DNA from: Necropsobacter rosorum
GTDB lineage: Bacteria > Pseudomonadota > Gammaproteobacteria > Enterobacterales > Pasteurellaceae
Direction of reading: 5' to 3'
NCBI GenBank assembly: GCA_000751835.1
Contig: CCMQ01000021.1
Span: 1 to 64,000 of the forward strand
DNA: 64,000 bases
The notes under the pieces were generated by a model, which saw only the letters and a list, made by a program, of their open reading frames with translations, had not been told where the DNA came from and searched no databases. The position numbers were made by a program, and so were the translations under genes. This document shows, piece after piece, positions 26,563 to 35,813 of the stretch (position 1 is its first letter; each line of letters starts with the position of its first letter).

Positions 26563-27303
26563 ATGGATGCCATTCAACCGCACTGGCCGGCGCCGGCCAA
26601 TATTCGGGCGTTCACTACCGTACGGCGCGGCGGTGTCAGCCAAGCGCCCTATCACAGTTTTAATCTGGGCGCTCATGTGGGGGATGAGGAAAGTGCGGTC
26701 AAAATTAACCGCACTTTGCTGACCGAACGGTTCGGTCTGCCGCAAGCGCCCGTTTTTCTCAATCAGGTTCACGGTACGAATGTGATTAGCTTGCCTTATA
26801 GGGGCGATATGCCGCCCGCGGACGCCGCCTACAGCGCGCAGCCGAATCAGGTTTGTGTAGTGATGACCGCCGACTGCCTGCCGGTGCTGTTGTGTGATCG
26901 ACAAGGCACCCAGGTTGCCGCGGCTCATGCCGGCTGGCGGGGCTTGTGCGACGGCGTACTGGAACAAACCGTAAAGCATTTTCAATGTCCGCGCGAAGAT
27001 ATTATCGCTTGGCTGGGGCCGGCTATCGGGCCGGCGTGTTTTCAGGTCGGCAAGGATGTGGCGGAGCGGTTTATGGCGCACGATGCCGAGGCGGAAACTG
27101 CGTTTATGCCGGATCCCGATGCGGCGGGAAAATACTTGTGTGATTTGTACTGTCTGGCCGCTCAGCGCCTGAAGCATGTCGGCGTGCGGCACATTAGCGG
27201 CGGCGAACATTGTACTTACCGGCAGGCAACGGATTTCTTTTCTTTCCGCCGCGATAAGCAAACGGGGCGCATGGCGTCGTTGATTTGGTTTACGGAAACA
27301 TAA
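26563..27303 (+). CDS. yfiH: YfiH/PgeF laccase-domain protein
   Basis: A 246-residue multicopper-oxidoreductase-fold protein of the DUF152 family. It shows SFNLGAHVGD, NQVHGT, MTADCLPVLL, AAAHAGWRGL, GPAIGPACF and GGEHCTYRQ, including the conserved His-Cys-His metal-site residues. E. coli YfiH/PgeF removes misincorporated amino acids from UDP-MurNAc peptide precursors; laccase activity is also reported. ATG at 26563 stands one base after the rluD stop and fits the N-terminus of homologues; ATG at 26545 overlapping rluD is possible. A dyad of two uptake sequences lies inside the coding region. Confidence 0.9.
   Translation: MDAIQPHWPAPANIRAFTTVRRGGVSQAPYHSFNLGAHVGDEESAVKINRTLLTERFGLPQAPVFLNQVHGTNVISLPYRGDMPPADAAYSAQPNQVCVVMTADCLPVLLCDRQGTQVAAAHAGWRGLCDGVLEQTVKHFQCPREDIIAWLGPAIGPACFQVGKDVAERFMAHDAEAETAFMPDPDAAGKYLCDLYCLAAQRLKHVGVRHISGGEHCTYRQATDFFSFRRDKQTGRMASLIWFTET
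26690..26717. repeat. Inverted pair of DNA uptake sequences inside yfiH
   Basis: AAAGTGCGGT (26690-26699) and ACCGCACTTT (26708-26717) face each other with an eight-base gap. Such pairs usually act as terminators between genes; this one is in frame within a coding sequence and encodes part of ESAVKINRTLL. Confidence 0.9.
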
Positions 27304-27324
27304 CATTGCCGCCGTAAAGTGCGG

Positions 27325-27924
27325 TTATTTTTTTCGTAATTTATGCCACATTTTATCTTCCTGTCCGCGCCATAAACGCTGAATATTATCATGATGACGG
27401 TAAATCAGCAGACAGCACACCAACGCGACAGGAAAAGTGAATTCCGGCTTAAACCACCATACATAAAACGGCACCAGCAAAGCGGTGAGCACGGCGCTGA
27501 GGGAAGAATAACCGCTGATTAAAAATACCAGCAGCCAAGTGCCGAGCATAGAACCCGCCACCGACCAGCTAATCGGCGCAATGGCGCCGAATGCGGTGGC
27601 GACCCCTTTCCCGCCTTTGAATTTGAAAAACAGCGGAAAAATATGCCCTAAACAGGCGCCCAGCGCGACCATACCCAGTTCGAAATGGCTAAGCCCCAAA
27701 TAATATCCCAGCCACACCGGCAACATCCCTTTCAGCATATCGAATATCAGCACGCTTAAGGCGACCCCGCGGCCGCCGATACGCAGCACATTAGTGGCGC
27801 CGGGATTATGCGAGCCGGCATCGCGCGGATCAGGCAATCCGAATACACGGCAAAGTAAGATTGCACTGGAAATCGAGCCTAATAAATAAGCAAACAGCAT
27901 ATAACAGAGGGCGAAAACGCTCAT
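27325..27924 (-). CDS. plsY: PlsY, acyl-phosphate glycerol-3-phosphate acyltransferase
   Basis: A 199-residue membrane protein with about five helices. It contains [11 protein letters not shown], the glycerol-phosphate site [17 protein letters not shown], the loop [18 protein letters not shown] and [10 protein letters not shown] near the end. It makes lysophosphatidic acid, the first step of phospholipid synthesis. ATG at 27924 with GGAG upstream is chosen over a longer in-frame ATG at 27990. Confidence 0.94.
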   Translation of the reverse strand: MSVFALCYMLFAYLLGSISSAILLCRVFGLPDPRDAGSHNPGATNVLRIGGRGVALSVLIFDMLKGMLPVWLGYYLGLSHFELGMVALGACLGHIFPLFFKFKGGKGVATAFGAIAPISWSVAGSMLGTWLLVFLISGYSSLSAVLTALLVPFYVWWFKPEFTFPVALVCCLLIYRHHDNIQRLWRGQEDKMWHKLRKK

Positions 27925-28025
27925 CGGCAATCTCCAATGTAGATAAATGAAAAAATTTTGTTCGTCTATTGTACATAAAGTTGATAGCATAAGCCTAATA
28001 GAATTTCACGCAACCGAGGGACAAC

Positions 28026-28391
28026 TTGATCGATCGCATTTTTATTGAAGAATTAAGCGTCTATGCGCAAATCGGCGTGTATGACTGGGAGCAGCAAATC
28101 AAACAACAACTGCTGTTTGATATTGAAATGGCGTGGGACAGCCGGCAGGCGGCGCAAACCGACAGCGTGGAGCATTGCTTGAATTATGCCGAGGTGAGCG
28201 AATTTATTATTGATTATGTGCAATCACAACCTTTTTTGTTAATCGAACGGGTGGCTTATGAGGTCGCCGCCCGGCTCAGACAACGCTTCGGCATCTCATG
28301 GCTGCGCCTGAAGCTGCGCAAACCGGGCGCCGTCACACAGGCACGCAGTGTCGGCATTATTATCGAACAAGGGACGCTTAGCGGGCGTTAA
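28026..28391 (+). CDS. folB: FolB, dihydroneopterin aldolase
   Basis: A 121-residue folate enzyme. It starts RIFIEELSVYAQIGVYDWEQ with the conserved glutamate of the GVxxxE motif, then LNYAEVSEFI, LIERVAYEVA and the end KLRKPGAVTQARSVGIII. The start codon is TTG with GAGGG nine bases upstream, a rare start that may limit expression. Divergent from plsY as in E. coli; overlaps the end of the convergent yigB by four bases. Confidence 0.94.
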   Translation: MIDRIFIEELSVYAQIGVYDWEQQIKQQLLFDIEMAWDSRQAAQTDSVEHCLNYAEVSEFIIDYVQSQPFLLIERVAYEVAARLRQRFGISWLRLKLRKPGAVTQARSVGIIIEQGTLSGR

Positions 28392-29104
28392 ATGCGCGTT
28401 ATCGCGCACAATCGGTCTAGCGCCTCAATTTCCACCGTCGGCAAAAGCCGGCATTCGGCAAACCGATTCAGGGAATTGCCCGACAGATTAAGCCACACCG
28501 CTTGACATCCCGCCTGTAGCGCGCCTTGCACATCAGTCAGCAGACTGTCGCCGACATGCAGAATCTGCGACGCCGGCAGATGAAAATACGCCGCAGTGCG
28601 GCGGAATAAATCCGGATGCGGTTTGGCTCGCCCTTGAACGCCGCCGCGTAAAATCAAATCAAACTGACTCAGCCCGATACGTTCCGGATCCACATTGCCG
28701 TTGGTGATGACCGCCAGTTTATACTGCTGCGCCAAGCGGTTCAGCAGGGCGATATGGTGCGGCGCAACGCGAATGTTATGCCGCCATTGCAGAAAATGCT
28801 GCATGGTTTGTTCGGCAATGCGCTGAATTTCCACCGCACTTTTACCGTGACATGCCAGCAGCGCCCGCATGGTTTCCAGACGCCAGGCGGTGACATCTTC
28901 GCTTAGCCGCGGATGTTGCGCGGCGATGCGGGTTTTCCACTGCAACCAGTCAGCGCCGTCCAGCTGCGCCAGTCCGCCGAGCGCGCGCAGGCTGTCGATA
29001 CAACGCTGTTCGGCCACACGAATGACCGCCGAATTGTCATACAGCGTATCGTCCAAATCAAAGCTAATCACCTTAAAAGGCTGTAAAGTGCGGTAGAATT
29101 TCAT
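28388..29104 (-). CDS. yigB: YigB, HAD-family phosphatase
   Basis: A 238-residue HAD hydrolase: motif I FDLDDTLYDN, motif II VITNGN, motif III RAKPHPDLF and motif IV HVGDSLLTDVQGA. E. coli YigB dephosphorylates FMN (riboflavin synthesis) among other phosphates. It follows xerC, DUF484 and dapF on the same strand, the same order as E. coli dapF-yigA-xerC-yigB. Confidence 0.92.
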   Translation of the reverse strand: MKFYRTLQPFKVISFDLDDTLYDNSAVIRVAEQRCIDSLRALGGLAQLDGADWLQWKTRIAAQHPRLSEDVTAWRLETMRALLACHGKSAVEIQRIAEQTMQHFLQWRHNIRVAPHHIALLNRLAQQYKLAVITNGNVDPERIGLSQFDLILRGGVQGRAKPHPDLFRRTAAYFHLPASQILHVGDSLLTDVQGALQAGCQAVWLNLSGNSLNRFAECRLLPTVEIEALDRLCAITRI

Positions 29105-29113
29105 GCGGTTTTC

Positions 29114-30001
29114 CTATTTTTTGCGTTTGGCGCGCGGATGGGCGGCATCATAAACCTGAGCCAGATGCTGAAAATCCAAATGGGTGTAAATTTGCGTGGT
29201 AGACAGATTGCTGTGCCCCAGCAATTCCTGTACCGCGCGCAGATCCGAGCTGTTTTCCAGCATATGGGTGGCGAAGGAGTGGCGCAGTTTATGCGGGTTT
29301 AAATGACTGTTCAGCCCTTGCCGGATGCCCCAGATTTCCATGCGTTTCTGAATGGCGCGGTGCGAGATGCGGTTGCCGAGTGCGCTGACAAACAGGGCGT
29401 CATCTTTCGGATTAAATAACAACCGCACTTTCAGCCATTGCTGAATGGCGTGCAGGGCATAGCGCCCGAAGGGTAAGATCCGTTCTTTATTGCCTTTCCC
29501 GATCACCCGCACTTCTCGTACGCGGGTATGAATACTGTTCAGATTCAGTCCCTGTAATTCCGATAAACGCAAACCGGCGCTGTACATCAGCTCGATCATG
29601 GCTTTATCGCGCAGATCAATGGGGTCTTTGCTGTCATTGGCAAGCAGCCGCTGCACCTGCTCCGCATCAATGTTTTTGGGTAAATGTTTGGCCTGCTTCG
29701 GTGCCGAAACACCGACGGCGGGATTAACTTGCAACTCCCCTTGGCTGACCAGATAGCCGAGAAAGCGGCGCAGTGCGGATAAGCGCAGGGCGAGGCTTTT
29801 TTCGTGCAGCCCGTCTTTGCGGCTTTGCGCCAGAATAAACCGCACCACGCTTGGCGTCACCTGTCGCCAGCTGTCAATACCGTTTTGCCGCAACAATTCG
29901 ACGATGCGCGTCAGCTGGCGCTGGTAATTACTCAGCGTATGCGGGCTGAGCTGACGCTCAATGCGCAGATAATTCCAATAGCTTTGCAGCAGCGCCTGCA
30001 T
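29114..30001 (-). CDS. xerC: XerC, site-specific tyrosine recombinase
   Basis: A 295-residue recombinase that, with XerD, resolves chromosome dimers at dif. The N-terminal SAM-like domain is ~1-90. Catalytic residues are visible: Arg145 (AGLRLSEL), Lys169 (VIGKGNKER), His237 and Arg240 ([10 protein letters not shown]), His263 ([10 protein letters not shown]) and Tyr272 (IYTHLDF). The start overlaps the DUF484 stop by a base. Confidence 0.97.
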   Translation of the reverse strand: MQALLQSYWNYLRIERQLSPHTLSNYQRQLTRIVELLRQNGIDSWRQVTPSVVRFILAQSRKDGLHEKSLALRLSALRRFLGYLVSQGELQVNPAVGVSAPKQAKHLPKNIDAEQVQRLLANDSKDPIDLRDKAMIELMYSAGLRLSELQGLNLNSIHTRVREVRVIGKGNKERILPFGRYALHAIQQWLKVRLLFNPKDDALFVSALGNRISHRAIQKRMEIWGIRQGLNSHLNPHKLRHSFATHMLENSSDLRAVQELLGHSNLSTTQIYTHLDFQHLAQVYDAAHPRAKRKK

Positions 30002-30699
30002 TACAGATTCTCCGCATAATTGGCCAGCCAGCGTTGCAGATGCAAGGTGACAATATCCACTAAGTGTTTGAGAAAAGTGGTATCCTGCCCGTTGTGAAAA
30101 TGCAGCCGGTCATGAGCGCTGAACAGCAAAAGTGCGGTCGGTTTGACGCCGGTTTTGGCGCCCAGCAAACAGCACGCCACCGAACCGACGGGAAATTCTT
30201 CCGGCAGAAATAACAGGCTTTTTTCCCGGTTGCTCATTTGACCGAGATAAAAATGGCGCAGACCGAAACGCTCCAGCCGGATGAGCTCAAAGGCGTTGCG
30301 ATCCAACCAGTAGGGCTCGCCGATGGCGGCGTGTTTTTGCCAGCTGTCATTAAATAGCAGAATTTTCGCCTGTTGCAGTTCCCATTTTTGCGCCCAGCGA
30401 TTGAGCACCGCAACGCCGTCGCTCAGCTGCCGGCAGGCGCTAAGTTGTTGCTGCAACGGCATTAAGGCCAGAAAAATATCCTGTTCCTGATTCGCCAGCC
30501 TGCCGAAAAAGGCCAGCTCGCTTTCCAGTTCTTTTATGCGTTGGCGCTGACGTTCCAGCTGCACCTCAATTAATGACAGCGTCCCCTGCTGCCTGTGGTT
30601 AACCTGTAGGCTGTCCAGCAACGCCAGATGAGAGGCGAAAAAATCCGGATGCTGTTCAAGATATTGTGCGATTTGCTGTTCGGTTAATGGCTCGTTCAT
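30001..30699 (-). CDS. DUF484 family protein
   Basis: A 232-residue protein of the DUF484 (YigA) family. It begins [20 protein letters not shown], then a coiled region ([20 protein letters not shown]) and a GAF-like part. Function is not established; its position between dapF and xerC is conserved in gamma-proteobacteria. ATG at 30699 is preferred over 30753 because homologues start here. Confidence 0.9.
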   Translation of the reverse strand: MNEPLTEQQIAQYLEQHPDFFASHLALLDSLQVNHRQQGTLSLIEVQLERQRQRIKELESELAFFGRLANQEQDIFLALMPLQQQLSACRQLSDGVAVLNRWAQKWELQQAKILLFNDSWQKHAAIGEPYWLDRNAFELIRLERFGLRHFYLGQMSNREKSLLFLPEEFPVGSVACCLLGAKTGVKPTALLLFSAHDRLHFHNGQDTTFLKHLVDIVTLHLQRWLANYAENL

Positions 30700-30757
30700 T
30701 CTGATCACCTTATCACTTATCGGCACGATAAAAGTGCGGTGGATTTTTCGCACGTTT

Positions 30758-31582
30758 TTACAGTCTTATCACGCCGTCATAAACATGGGTAGCATCGCCG
30801 GTCATATACAGCGGCCGGCCTTCGCCCGCCCATTCAATGGTCAGGCTGCCGCCGGGTAAATCCACCTGCACGCGCGAATCCAGCAAGCCCTGCATAATCC
30901 CCACCGCCACGGCGGCACAGGCACCGCTGCCGCACGCCTGCGTTTCGCCCGCGCCGCGTTCGTAAACCCGCAGTTTAATATGATCGCGCGCCACTACCTG
31001 CATAAAACCGGCGTTCACCCGCTCCGGAAAACGTTCATGACTTTCCAGCAACGGGCCGAGCTGCGCCACATTGGCGCGGCTGATATCCTCCACCTGCACC
31101 ACGCAATGCGGATTGCCCATCGACACCGCGCCGCACAGCACGGTCTGGATCGCCGTGCGCAGAATATAATTTTTCTCGAATTTATTGGCGCTAAACGGAA
31201 TTTTCGCCGGCTCCCACACCGGCTCGCCCATATTAACGCGAACCGTGCCGTCTTCTTTTACGCTGAGCAGCATTTTGCCCTTCGCCGTACTGACCGCAAT
31301 CTCCTTTTTATTGGTCAGCCCCTTTAACGTGACAAAACGGGCGAAACAGCGCGCACCGTTGCCGCATTGCGCCACTTCGCTGCCGTCGGCATTGAAAATG
31401 CGGTAGTGAAAATCTAGTTCGGGATCATAAGGCGGTTCGACAATCAGCAATTGGTCAAAGCCGATACCGCGGTGGCGATCCGCCAGTTTTTTGATGGTTT
31501 CGGTCGGGAAATAAACATTTTGCGTGACGGCATCCACCACCACAAAATCATTACCCAGCCCGTGCATTTTGGAAAACTGCAT
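30758..31582 (-). CDS. dapF: DapF, diaminopimelate epimerase
   Basis: A 274-residue enzyme that converts LL- to meso-diaminopimelate for lysine and peptidoglycan. The two catalytic cysteines are Cys73 (AQCGNGARC) and the one in [11 protein letters not shown]. The start [18 protein letters not shown] is the usual N-terminus, so ATG at 31582 is chosen although the frame opens earlier. Confidence 0.97.
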   Translation of the reverse strand: MQFSKMHGLGNDFVVVDAVTQNVYFPTETIKKLADRHRGIGFDQLLIVEPPYDPELDFHYRIFNADGSEVAQCGNGARCFARFVTLKGLTNKKEIAVSTAKGKMLLSVKEDGTVRVNMGEPVWEPAKIPFSANKFEKNYILRTAIQTVLCGAVSMGNPHCVVQVEDISRANVAQLGPLLESHERFPERVNAGFMQVVARDHIKLRVYERGAGETQACGSGACAAVAVGIMQGLLDSRVQVDLPGGSLTIEWAGEGRPLYMTGDATHVYDGVIRL

Positions 31583-31729
31583 GTTTCCGTCCTTAAAAAT
31601 TCGTCGCGATTGCCCCGCATTATAATCAGCAACCGATAATGAGTAAATAATCATTGCTTTCGATGTAAAGTGTTCCCTATTGAATTTTTCAAATTAATAG
31701 ATTTTATTTAAAAATATTCGTCACTGCGC

Positions 31730-31757
31730 CTTGAAATCGGCAAATTAGGTATTACTT
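31730..31757 (+). promoter_or_regulatory. Possible heat-shock promoter of clpB
   Basis: CCTTGAAA at 31729-31736 matches the sigma-32 -35 element (CTTGAAA). The -10 (CCCCAT-type) is not well preserved at the right distance, so the call is tentative. clpB is a classic sigma-32 target. Confidence 0.35.
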
Positions 31758-31813
31758 ACATTCCATCAATGAGACGTCCGTTTATACGGAATGAACATCG
31801 AACGGAGGATTTT

Positions 31814-34384
31814 ATGAATATTGAAAAATTTACCACCAAATTTCAACAGGCACTGGCGGAAGCGCAGTCTCTGGCGTTGGGGAAGGATAATCAATTTATT
31901 GAACCAGTGCACTTAATGAGTGCGCTGCTCAATCAGCAGGGCGGCTCGGTGGCGCCGATTTTAACCGCCGGCGGGGTCAATCTCGCCTTATTGCGTAACG
32001 AGTTAAACGCGGAGCTGAATCGTCTGCCGCAAGTTTCGGGCAACGGCGGCGATGTGCAGATTTCACGCGCGCTGCTGAATTTACTCAATCTGTGCGATAA
32101 ACTGGCGCAGCAAAAGCAGGATAAATTTATTTCTTCCGAGCTGTTTTTATTGGCGGTGCTGGACGATAAAGGCAGTTTGGGCGATATACTGCGCAAGTGC
32201 GGTGCAAAAAAAGAACGTTTACAGCAGGCGATTGAACACATACGCGGAGGACAACAGGTGAACGACCAGAATGCGGAAGACAGCCGTCAGGCATTGGAAA
32301 AATATACCATTGATTTAACCGCCCGGGCGGAAAGCGGGAAACTTGATCCGGTGATTGGCCGAGATGAGGAAATCCGCCGCACCATTCAGGTGCTGCAACG
32401 CCGTACCAAAAACAATCCGGTGCTTATCGGCGAACCGGGCGTGGGGAAAACCGCCATTGTGGAAGGATTGGCGCAGCGTATCGTCAACGGTGAAGTGCCG
32501 GAAGGGCTGAAAAACAAACGGGTGCTGTCGCTGGATATGGGCGCGCTGATCGCCGGGGCGAAATACCGCGGGGAATTTGAGGAACGTTTGAAAGCCGTGT
32601 TAAACGAACTGGCGAAAGAAGAAGGCCGGATTATTTTGTTTATCGACGAAATTCACACCATGGTCGGTGCCGGTAAAACCGACGGCGCGATGGATGCGGG
32701 CAACCTGCTGAAACCGTCGCTGGCGCGCGGTGAACTGCACTGCGTGGGCGCCACTACATTAGACGAATATCGTCAGTATATTGAAAAAGACGCCGCGCTG
32801 GAACGCCGTTTCCAAAAAGTGTTTGTGGACGAACCGAGTGTTGAAGATACCATTGCGATCCTGCGCGGGCTGAAAGAGCGGTATGAAATTCACCACCATG
32901 TGCAGATCACCGACCCGGCGATCGTCGCGGCGGCAACCCTTTCTCACCGCTATATTTCCGACCGTCAACTGCCGGATAAAGCCATCGATTTAATCGACGA
33001 AGCGGCCTCCAGCATCCGGATGGAAATTGATTCCAAACCGCAGCCGCTGGATCGGCTGGATCGCCGTATTATCCAGTTGAAACTGGAACAGCAGGCATTG
33101 CAGAAAGAAGACGATGACGCCAGCCGTAAACGGTTAGACATGCTGGAAAAAGAACTGGCGGAAAAAGAACGGGAATATGCCGAACTGGAAGAGGTGTGGA
33201 AAAGCGAAAAAGCCGCCCTGTCCGGCACGCAGCATGTTAAGGCGGAACTGGAAAACGCGCGCACTCAGCTGGAACAGGCGCGGCGTGCCGGTGATTTAAA
33301 CCGCATGTCCGAATTGCAATACGGCGTGATTCCGTCACTGGAAAAACAGCTGGCGCAGGCGGAAACCTCCGAAGGTAAGGAGATGACCTTGCTGCGTTAT
33401 CGTGTCACCGACGAAGAAATCGCCGAGGTGCTCTCCCGCGCCACCGGTATTCCGGTTTCACGCATGATGGAAGGCGAAAAAGAAAAACTGCTGCGTATGG
33501 AAAACGAACTGCATAAACGCGTGGTCGGTCAGGACGAAGCCGTCGTGGCGGTGGCAAACGCGATTCGCCGCAGCCGCGCCGGATTATCGGATCCGAACCG
33601 TCCGATCGGCTCATTCCTGTTTTTAGGGCCAACCGGGGTGGGTAAAACCGAATTGTGCAAAACCCTGGCGAATTTTATGTTTGACGACGAGAACGCCATG
33701 GTGCGGATCGATATGTCCGAGTTTATGGAAAAACACAGCGTTTCCCGTTTAGTGGGCGCGCCTCCGGGCTATGTGGGGTATGAAGAAGGCGGTTATCTGA
33801 CCGAAGCGGTGCGCCGTCGGCCGTATTCCGTGATTCTGCTTGATGAAGTGGAAAAAGCCCATCACGATGTGTTTAATATTCTGCTGCAAGTGCTGGATGA
33901 CGGTCGTTTAACCGACGGTCAGGGCAGAACGGTGGATTTCCGCAACACAGTCGTGATCATGACCTCGAATCTGGGTTCCGATTTGATTCAGGGCGGTACC
34001 AACGAAACCTACGGCGAAATGAAACAGCTGGTCATGAGCGTGGTCAGCCGGCATTTCCGCCCGGAATTCATCAACCGTATTGATGAAACCGTGGTATTCC
34101 ACCCGCTTGGTAAAGCCAACATCAAAGCCATTGCGCAGATTCAGCTGGCACGGCTGGTCAAACGGATGGACGGTCACGGTTATCAAATCCGGTTTACCGA
34201 TAACGCGCTGGATTTCATCAGCGAAATCGGTTACGACCCGGTTTACGGCGCAAGACCGCTTAAACGCGCCATCCAAAACGAGGTGGAAAATCCGCTGGCG
34301 CAACAGATTTTATCCGGCAAATTGCTGCCGGGTAAAGCAGTGAGCATTGATGCGGTCGATGGAAAAATCGTTGCCACACAATAA
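31814..34384 (+). CDS. clpB: ClpB, disaggregating AAA+ chaperone
   Basis: An 856-residue protein that rescues aggregated proteins with DnaK. It has an N-terminal Clp repeat domain, NBD1 with Walker A GEPGVGKT (~206), a coiled middle domain (~410-530), NBD2 with Walker A GPTGVGKT (~606) and the C-terminal domain. ATG at 31814 follows GGAGG. An internal GTG at 32258 (Val149) has GGAGGA six bases upstream, matching the known second start that gives the short ClpB form in E. coli. In E. coli clpB follows yfiH; here ~4.5 kb separate them. Confidence 0.97.
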   Translation: MNIEKFTTKFQQALAEAQSLALGKDNQFIEPVHLMSALLNQQGGSVAPILTAGGVNLALLRNELNAELNRLPQVSGNGGDVQISRALLNLLNLCDKLAQQKQDKFISSELFLLAVLDDKGSLGDILRKCGAKKERLQQAIEHIRGGQQVNDQNAEDSRQALEKYTIDLTARAESGKLDPVIGRDEEIRRTIQVLQRRTKNNPVLIGEPGVGKTAIVEGLAQRIVNGEVPEGLKNKRVLSLDMGALIAGAKYRGEFEERLKAVLNELAKEEGRIILFIDEIHTMVGAGKTDGAMDAGNLLKPSLARGELHCVGATTLDEYRQYIEKDAALERRFQKVFVDEPSVEDTIAILRGLKERYEIHHHVQITDPAIVAAATLSHRYISDRQLPDKAIDLIDEAASSIRMEIDSKPQPLDRLDRRIIQLKLEQQALQKEDDDASRKRLDMLEKELAEKEREYAELEEVWKSEKAALSGTQHVKAELENARTQLEQARRAGDLNRMSELQYGVIPSLEKQLAQAETSEGKEMTLLRYRVTDEEIAEVLSRATGIPVSRMMEGEKEKLLRMENELHKRVVGQDEAVVAVANAIRRSRAGLSDPNRPIGSFLFLGPTGVGKTELCKTLANFMFDDENAMVRIDMSEFMEKHSVSRLVGAPPGYVGYEEGGYLTEAVRRRPYSVILLDEVEKAHHDVFNILLQVLDDGRLTDGQGRTVDFRNTVVIMTSNLGSDLIQGGTNETYGEMKQLVMSVVSRHFRPEFINRIDETVVFHPLGKANIKAIAQIQLARLVKRMDGHGYQIRFTDNALDFISEIGYDPVYGARPLKRAIQNEVENPLAQQILSGKLLPGKAVSIDAVDGKIVATQ
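32246..32260 (+). promoter_or_regulatory. Internal ribosome site and GTG start in clpB
   Basis: GGAGGA (32246-32251), six spacer bases, then GTG (32258-32260) at codon 149. The same internal start codon number makes ClpB79/beta in E. coli, which lacks the N-terminal domain. A second product is therefore likely here. Confidence 0.7.
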
Positions 34385-34438
34385 CACAAGCGCATCATTG
34401 CGCCACAACTCCGGGCAAAACCTGCCCGGTTCGTTGCC

Positions 34439-34484
34439 AAAAATCTGTGCGTCGCATAACGCATTGTTCACGCGCAGATTTTTT
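34439..34484 (+). terminator. Terminator after clpB
   Basis: AAAAATCTGTGCG pairs with CGCGCAGATTTTT (12 of 13) across a 19-base loop, followed by more T. A further hairpin, CCGGGCA-AAACC-TGCCCGG, lies at 34411-34429. Confidence 0.75.
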
Positions 34485-34508
34485 CTGTTATATGCCTCAA
34501 AACGCTCG

Positions 34509-34551
34509 AAAAAACGACCGCACTTTTTCTACCAAAGTGCGGTCGTTTTTT
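34509..34551. terminator. Bidirectional uptake-sequence terminator between clpB and ogl
   Basis: Two uptake sequences face each other to give a perfect stem of about 18 bases (arms 34509-34526 and 34534-34551) ending in A and T runs. It ends transcription of ogl on the minus strand and reinforces the clpB terminator on the plus strand. Confidence 0.9.
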
Positions 34552-34573
34552 TCATTATTTTTTCCGTACAGAA

Positions 34574-35737
34574 TTAGCCGGTTATTTGGCGGATATCCGC
34601 CAGATAAATTGCCGGTTTACCTTCAAAATCACTGCCGAATAATACGGCGCTATCATCCGGGTTAAATGACGGATGCGGATGGGTGATCTGGCGATCGCCG
34701 TCCAGCACTTTCCAGGACGAATTGTGTTTGGCGACTTTAACGATACGTTGTTTGGCGATATCGAACAGATACAGGAACGGATCGTTTTCGATATGATAAC
34801 TGTTGCTGTCATCAACATCGACCGGCGCATCGCAACCGTCGCCAATCAGTAAATTTCCGTTGAAATTACTCATTAAATGTGAGCACGGCGGCATAGTCAT
34901 CAGACGGGTATTGTCTAAGCTCACCGGATCGACACTGTAAATCACACGTTCGGTTTGCCCTTTAAAATAAGACACATAAATCATCTTCGAGCCGTCCGGT
35001 ACCCAGAATTCATGGGTGCAGGATTCGCCCGGCCGCTGTGTTTTGGCTTTTCTGAGGTTGCTGCCGTCTTGATCGATAAACCACATGCGGGCATCCACCA
35101 AATCATGCGGGCCTTCATGGCAGAATCCGATAATGCTGTCGTCAAACGGGCGATAAGTCGGATGTCCGAGCCACACGTTATCCTGATGCACCACAGCCAG
35201 TTCGCCGGTTAAAATATCCACTTTAATTAAGCGGCAAGTGGGATGCGTATGATAAAAGGCTTTGAATTTATCCCAGTCGGTCAACGGTTGCCAGCAGGAT
35301 TTCAGAATTTCGATTCCCACCAGTTTCGTGCAGTCGGAATTGGCCACCCAAGTGCCATAACCTTTCCATTTTTCATCCACGGTGTAAATCACCTTTTCTT
35401 CCAGCGTGTGCAAATCCACCTGCCGTAAACTGGATTCATTTTTGACATAGAAAAAGGAGTTATCGTCCGCGGCGATAAAACCGCCGAAAGTATTATCGCC
35501 CTTTCCTTCGGTCAGTTGGGTTGCCGTTTGCGTCGGCAGATCCAGCAGATAATAATTGCGATTGCCGTCAAAATCGCCGGCAAACAGTAACTTGTTGCCG
35601 TCTTTGGTAAAGCATTTCTGATAGAAATAATTGCGGTGACAGCTGACCGCTTTCGGCGTCAGACGGGTGATTTTAGTTTGCGTATCCGAATCCGTAAACG
35701 ATTCGAACTGCAAGCGGATTGTGTTTCCTTTAGCCAT
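34574..35737 (-). CDS. ogl: Ogl, oligogalacturonate lyase
   Basis: A 387-residue seven-bladed beta-propeller of polysaccharide lyase family 22. It cleaves short unsaturated oligogalacturonides (digalacturonate) to 4-deoxy-5-keto-uronate in the cytoplasm. It contains GDFDGNRNYYLLDL, SCWQPLTDWDKF, HTHPTCRLIKVD, FCHEGPHDLVDARMW and THEFWVPDG, matching Dickeya Ogl, with its metal-binding histidines. ATG at 35737 is chosen. It lies downstream of the symporter gene and is likely co-transcribed under the KdgR/CRP element at 37616-37650. Confidence 0.93.
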   Translation of the reverse strand: MAKGNTIRLQFESFTDSDTQTKITRLTPKAVSCHRNYFYQKCFTKDGNKLLFAGDFDGNRNYYLLDLPTQTATQLTEGKGDNTFGGFIAADDNSFFYVKNESSLRQVDLHTLEEKVIYTVDEKWKGYGTWVANSDCTKLVGIEILKSCWQPLTDWDKFKAFYHTHPTCRLIKVDILTGELAVVHQDNVWLGHPTYRPFDDSIIGFCHEGPHDLVDARMWFIDQDGSNLRKAKTQRPGESCTHEFWVPDGSKMIYVSYFKGQTERVIYSVDPVSLDNTRLMTMPPCSHLMSNFNGNLLIGDGCDAPVDVDDSNSYHIENDPFLYLFDIAKQRIVKVAKHNSSWKVLDGDRQITHPHPSFNPDDSAVLFGSDFEGKPAIYLADIRQITG

Positions 35738-35813
35738 AAATACGTCCTTAATCTGGTTTATCATCAGGCGGGCAATAAACGAGCCGACGCCGGTTTATTG
35801 CCGCAAATGAAAT

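Noticed and set aside
26452..27306. Minus-strand frame over yfiH
   Set aside because: It is antisense to a clear DUF152 protein and has no recognisable domain.
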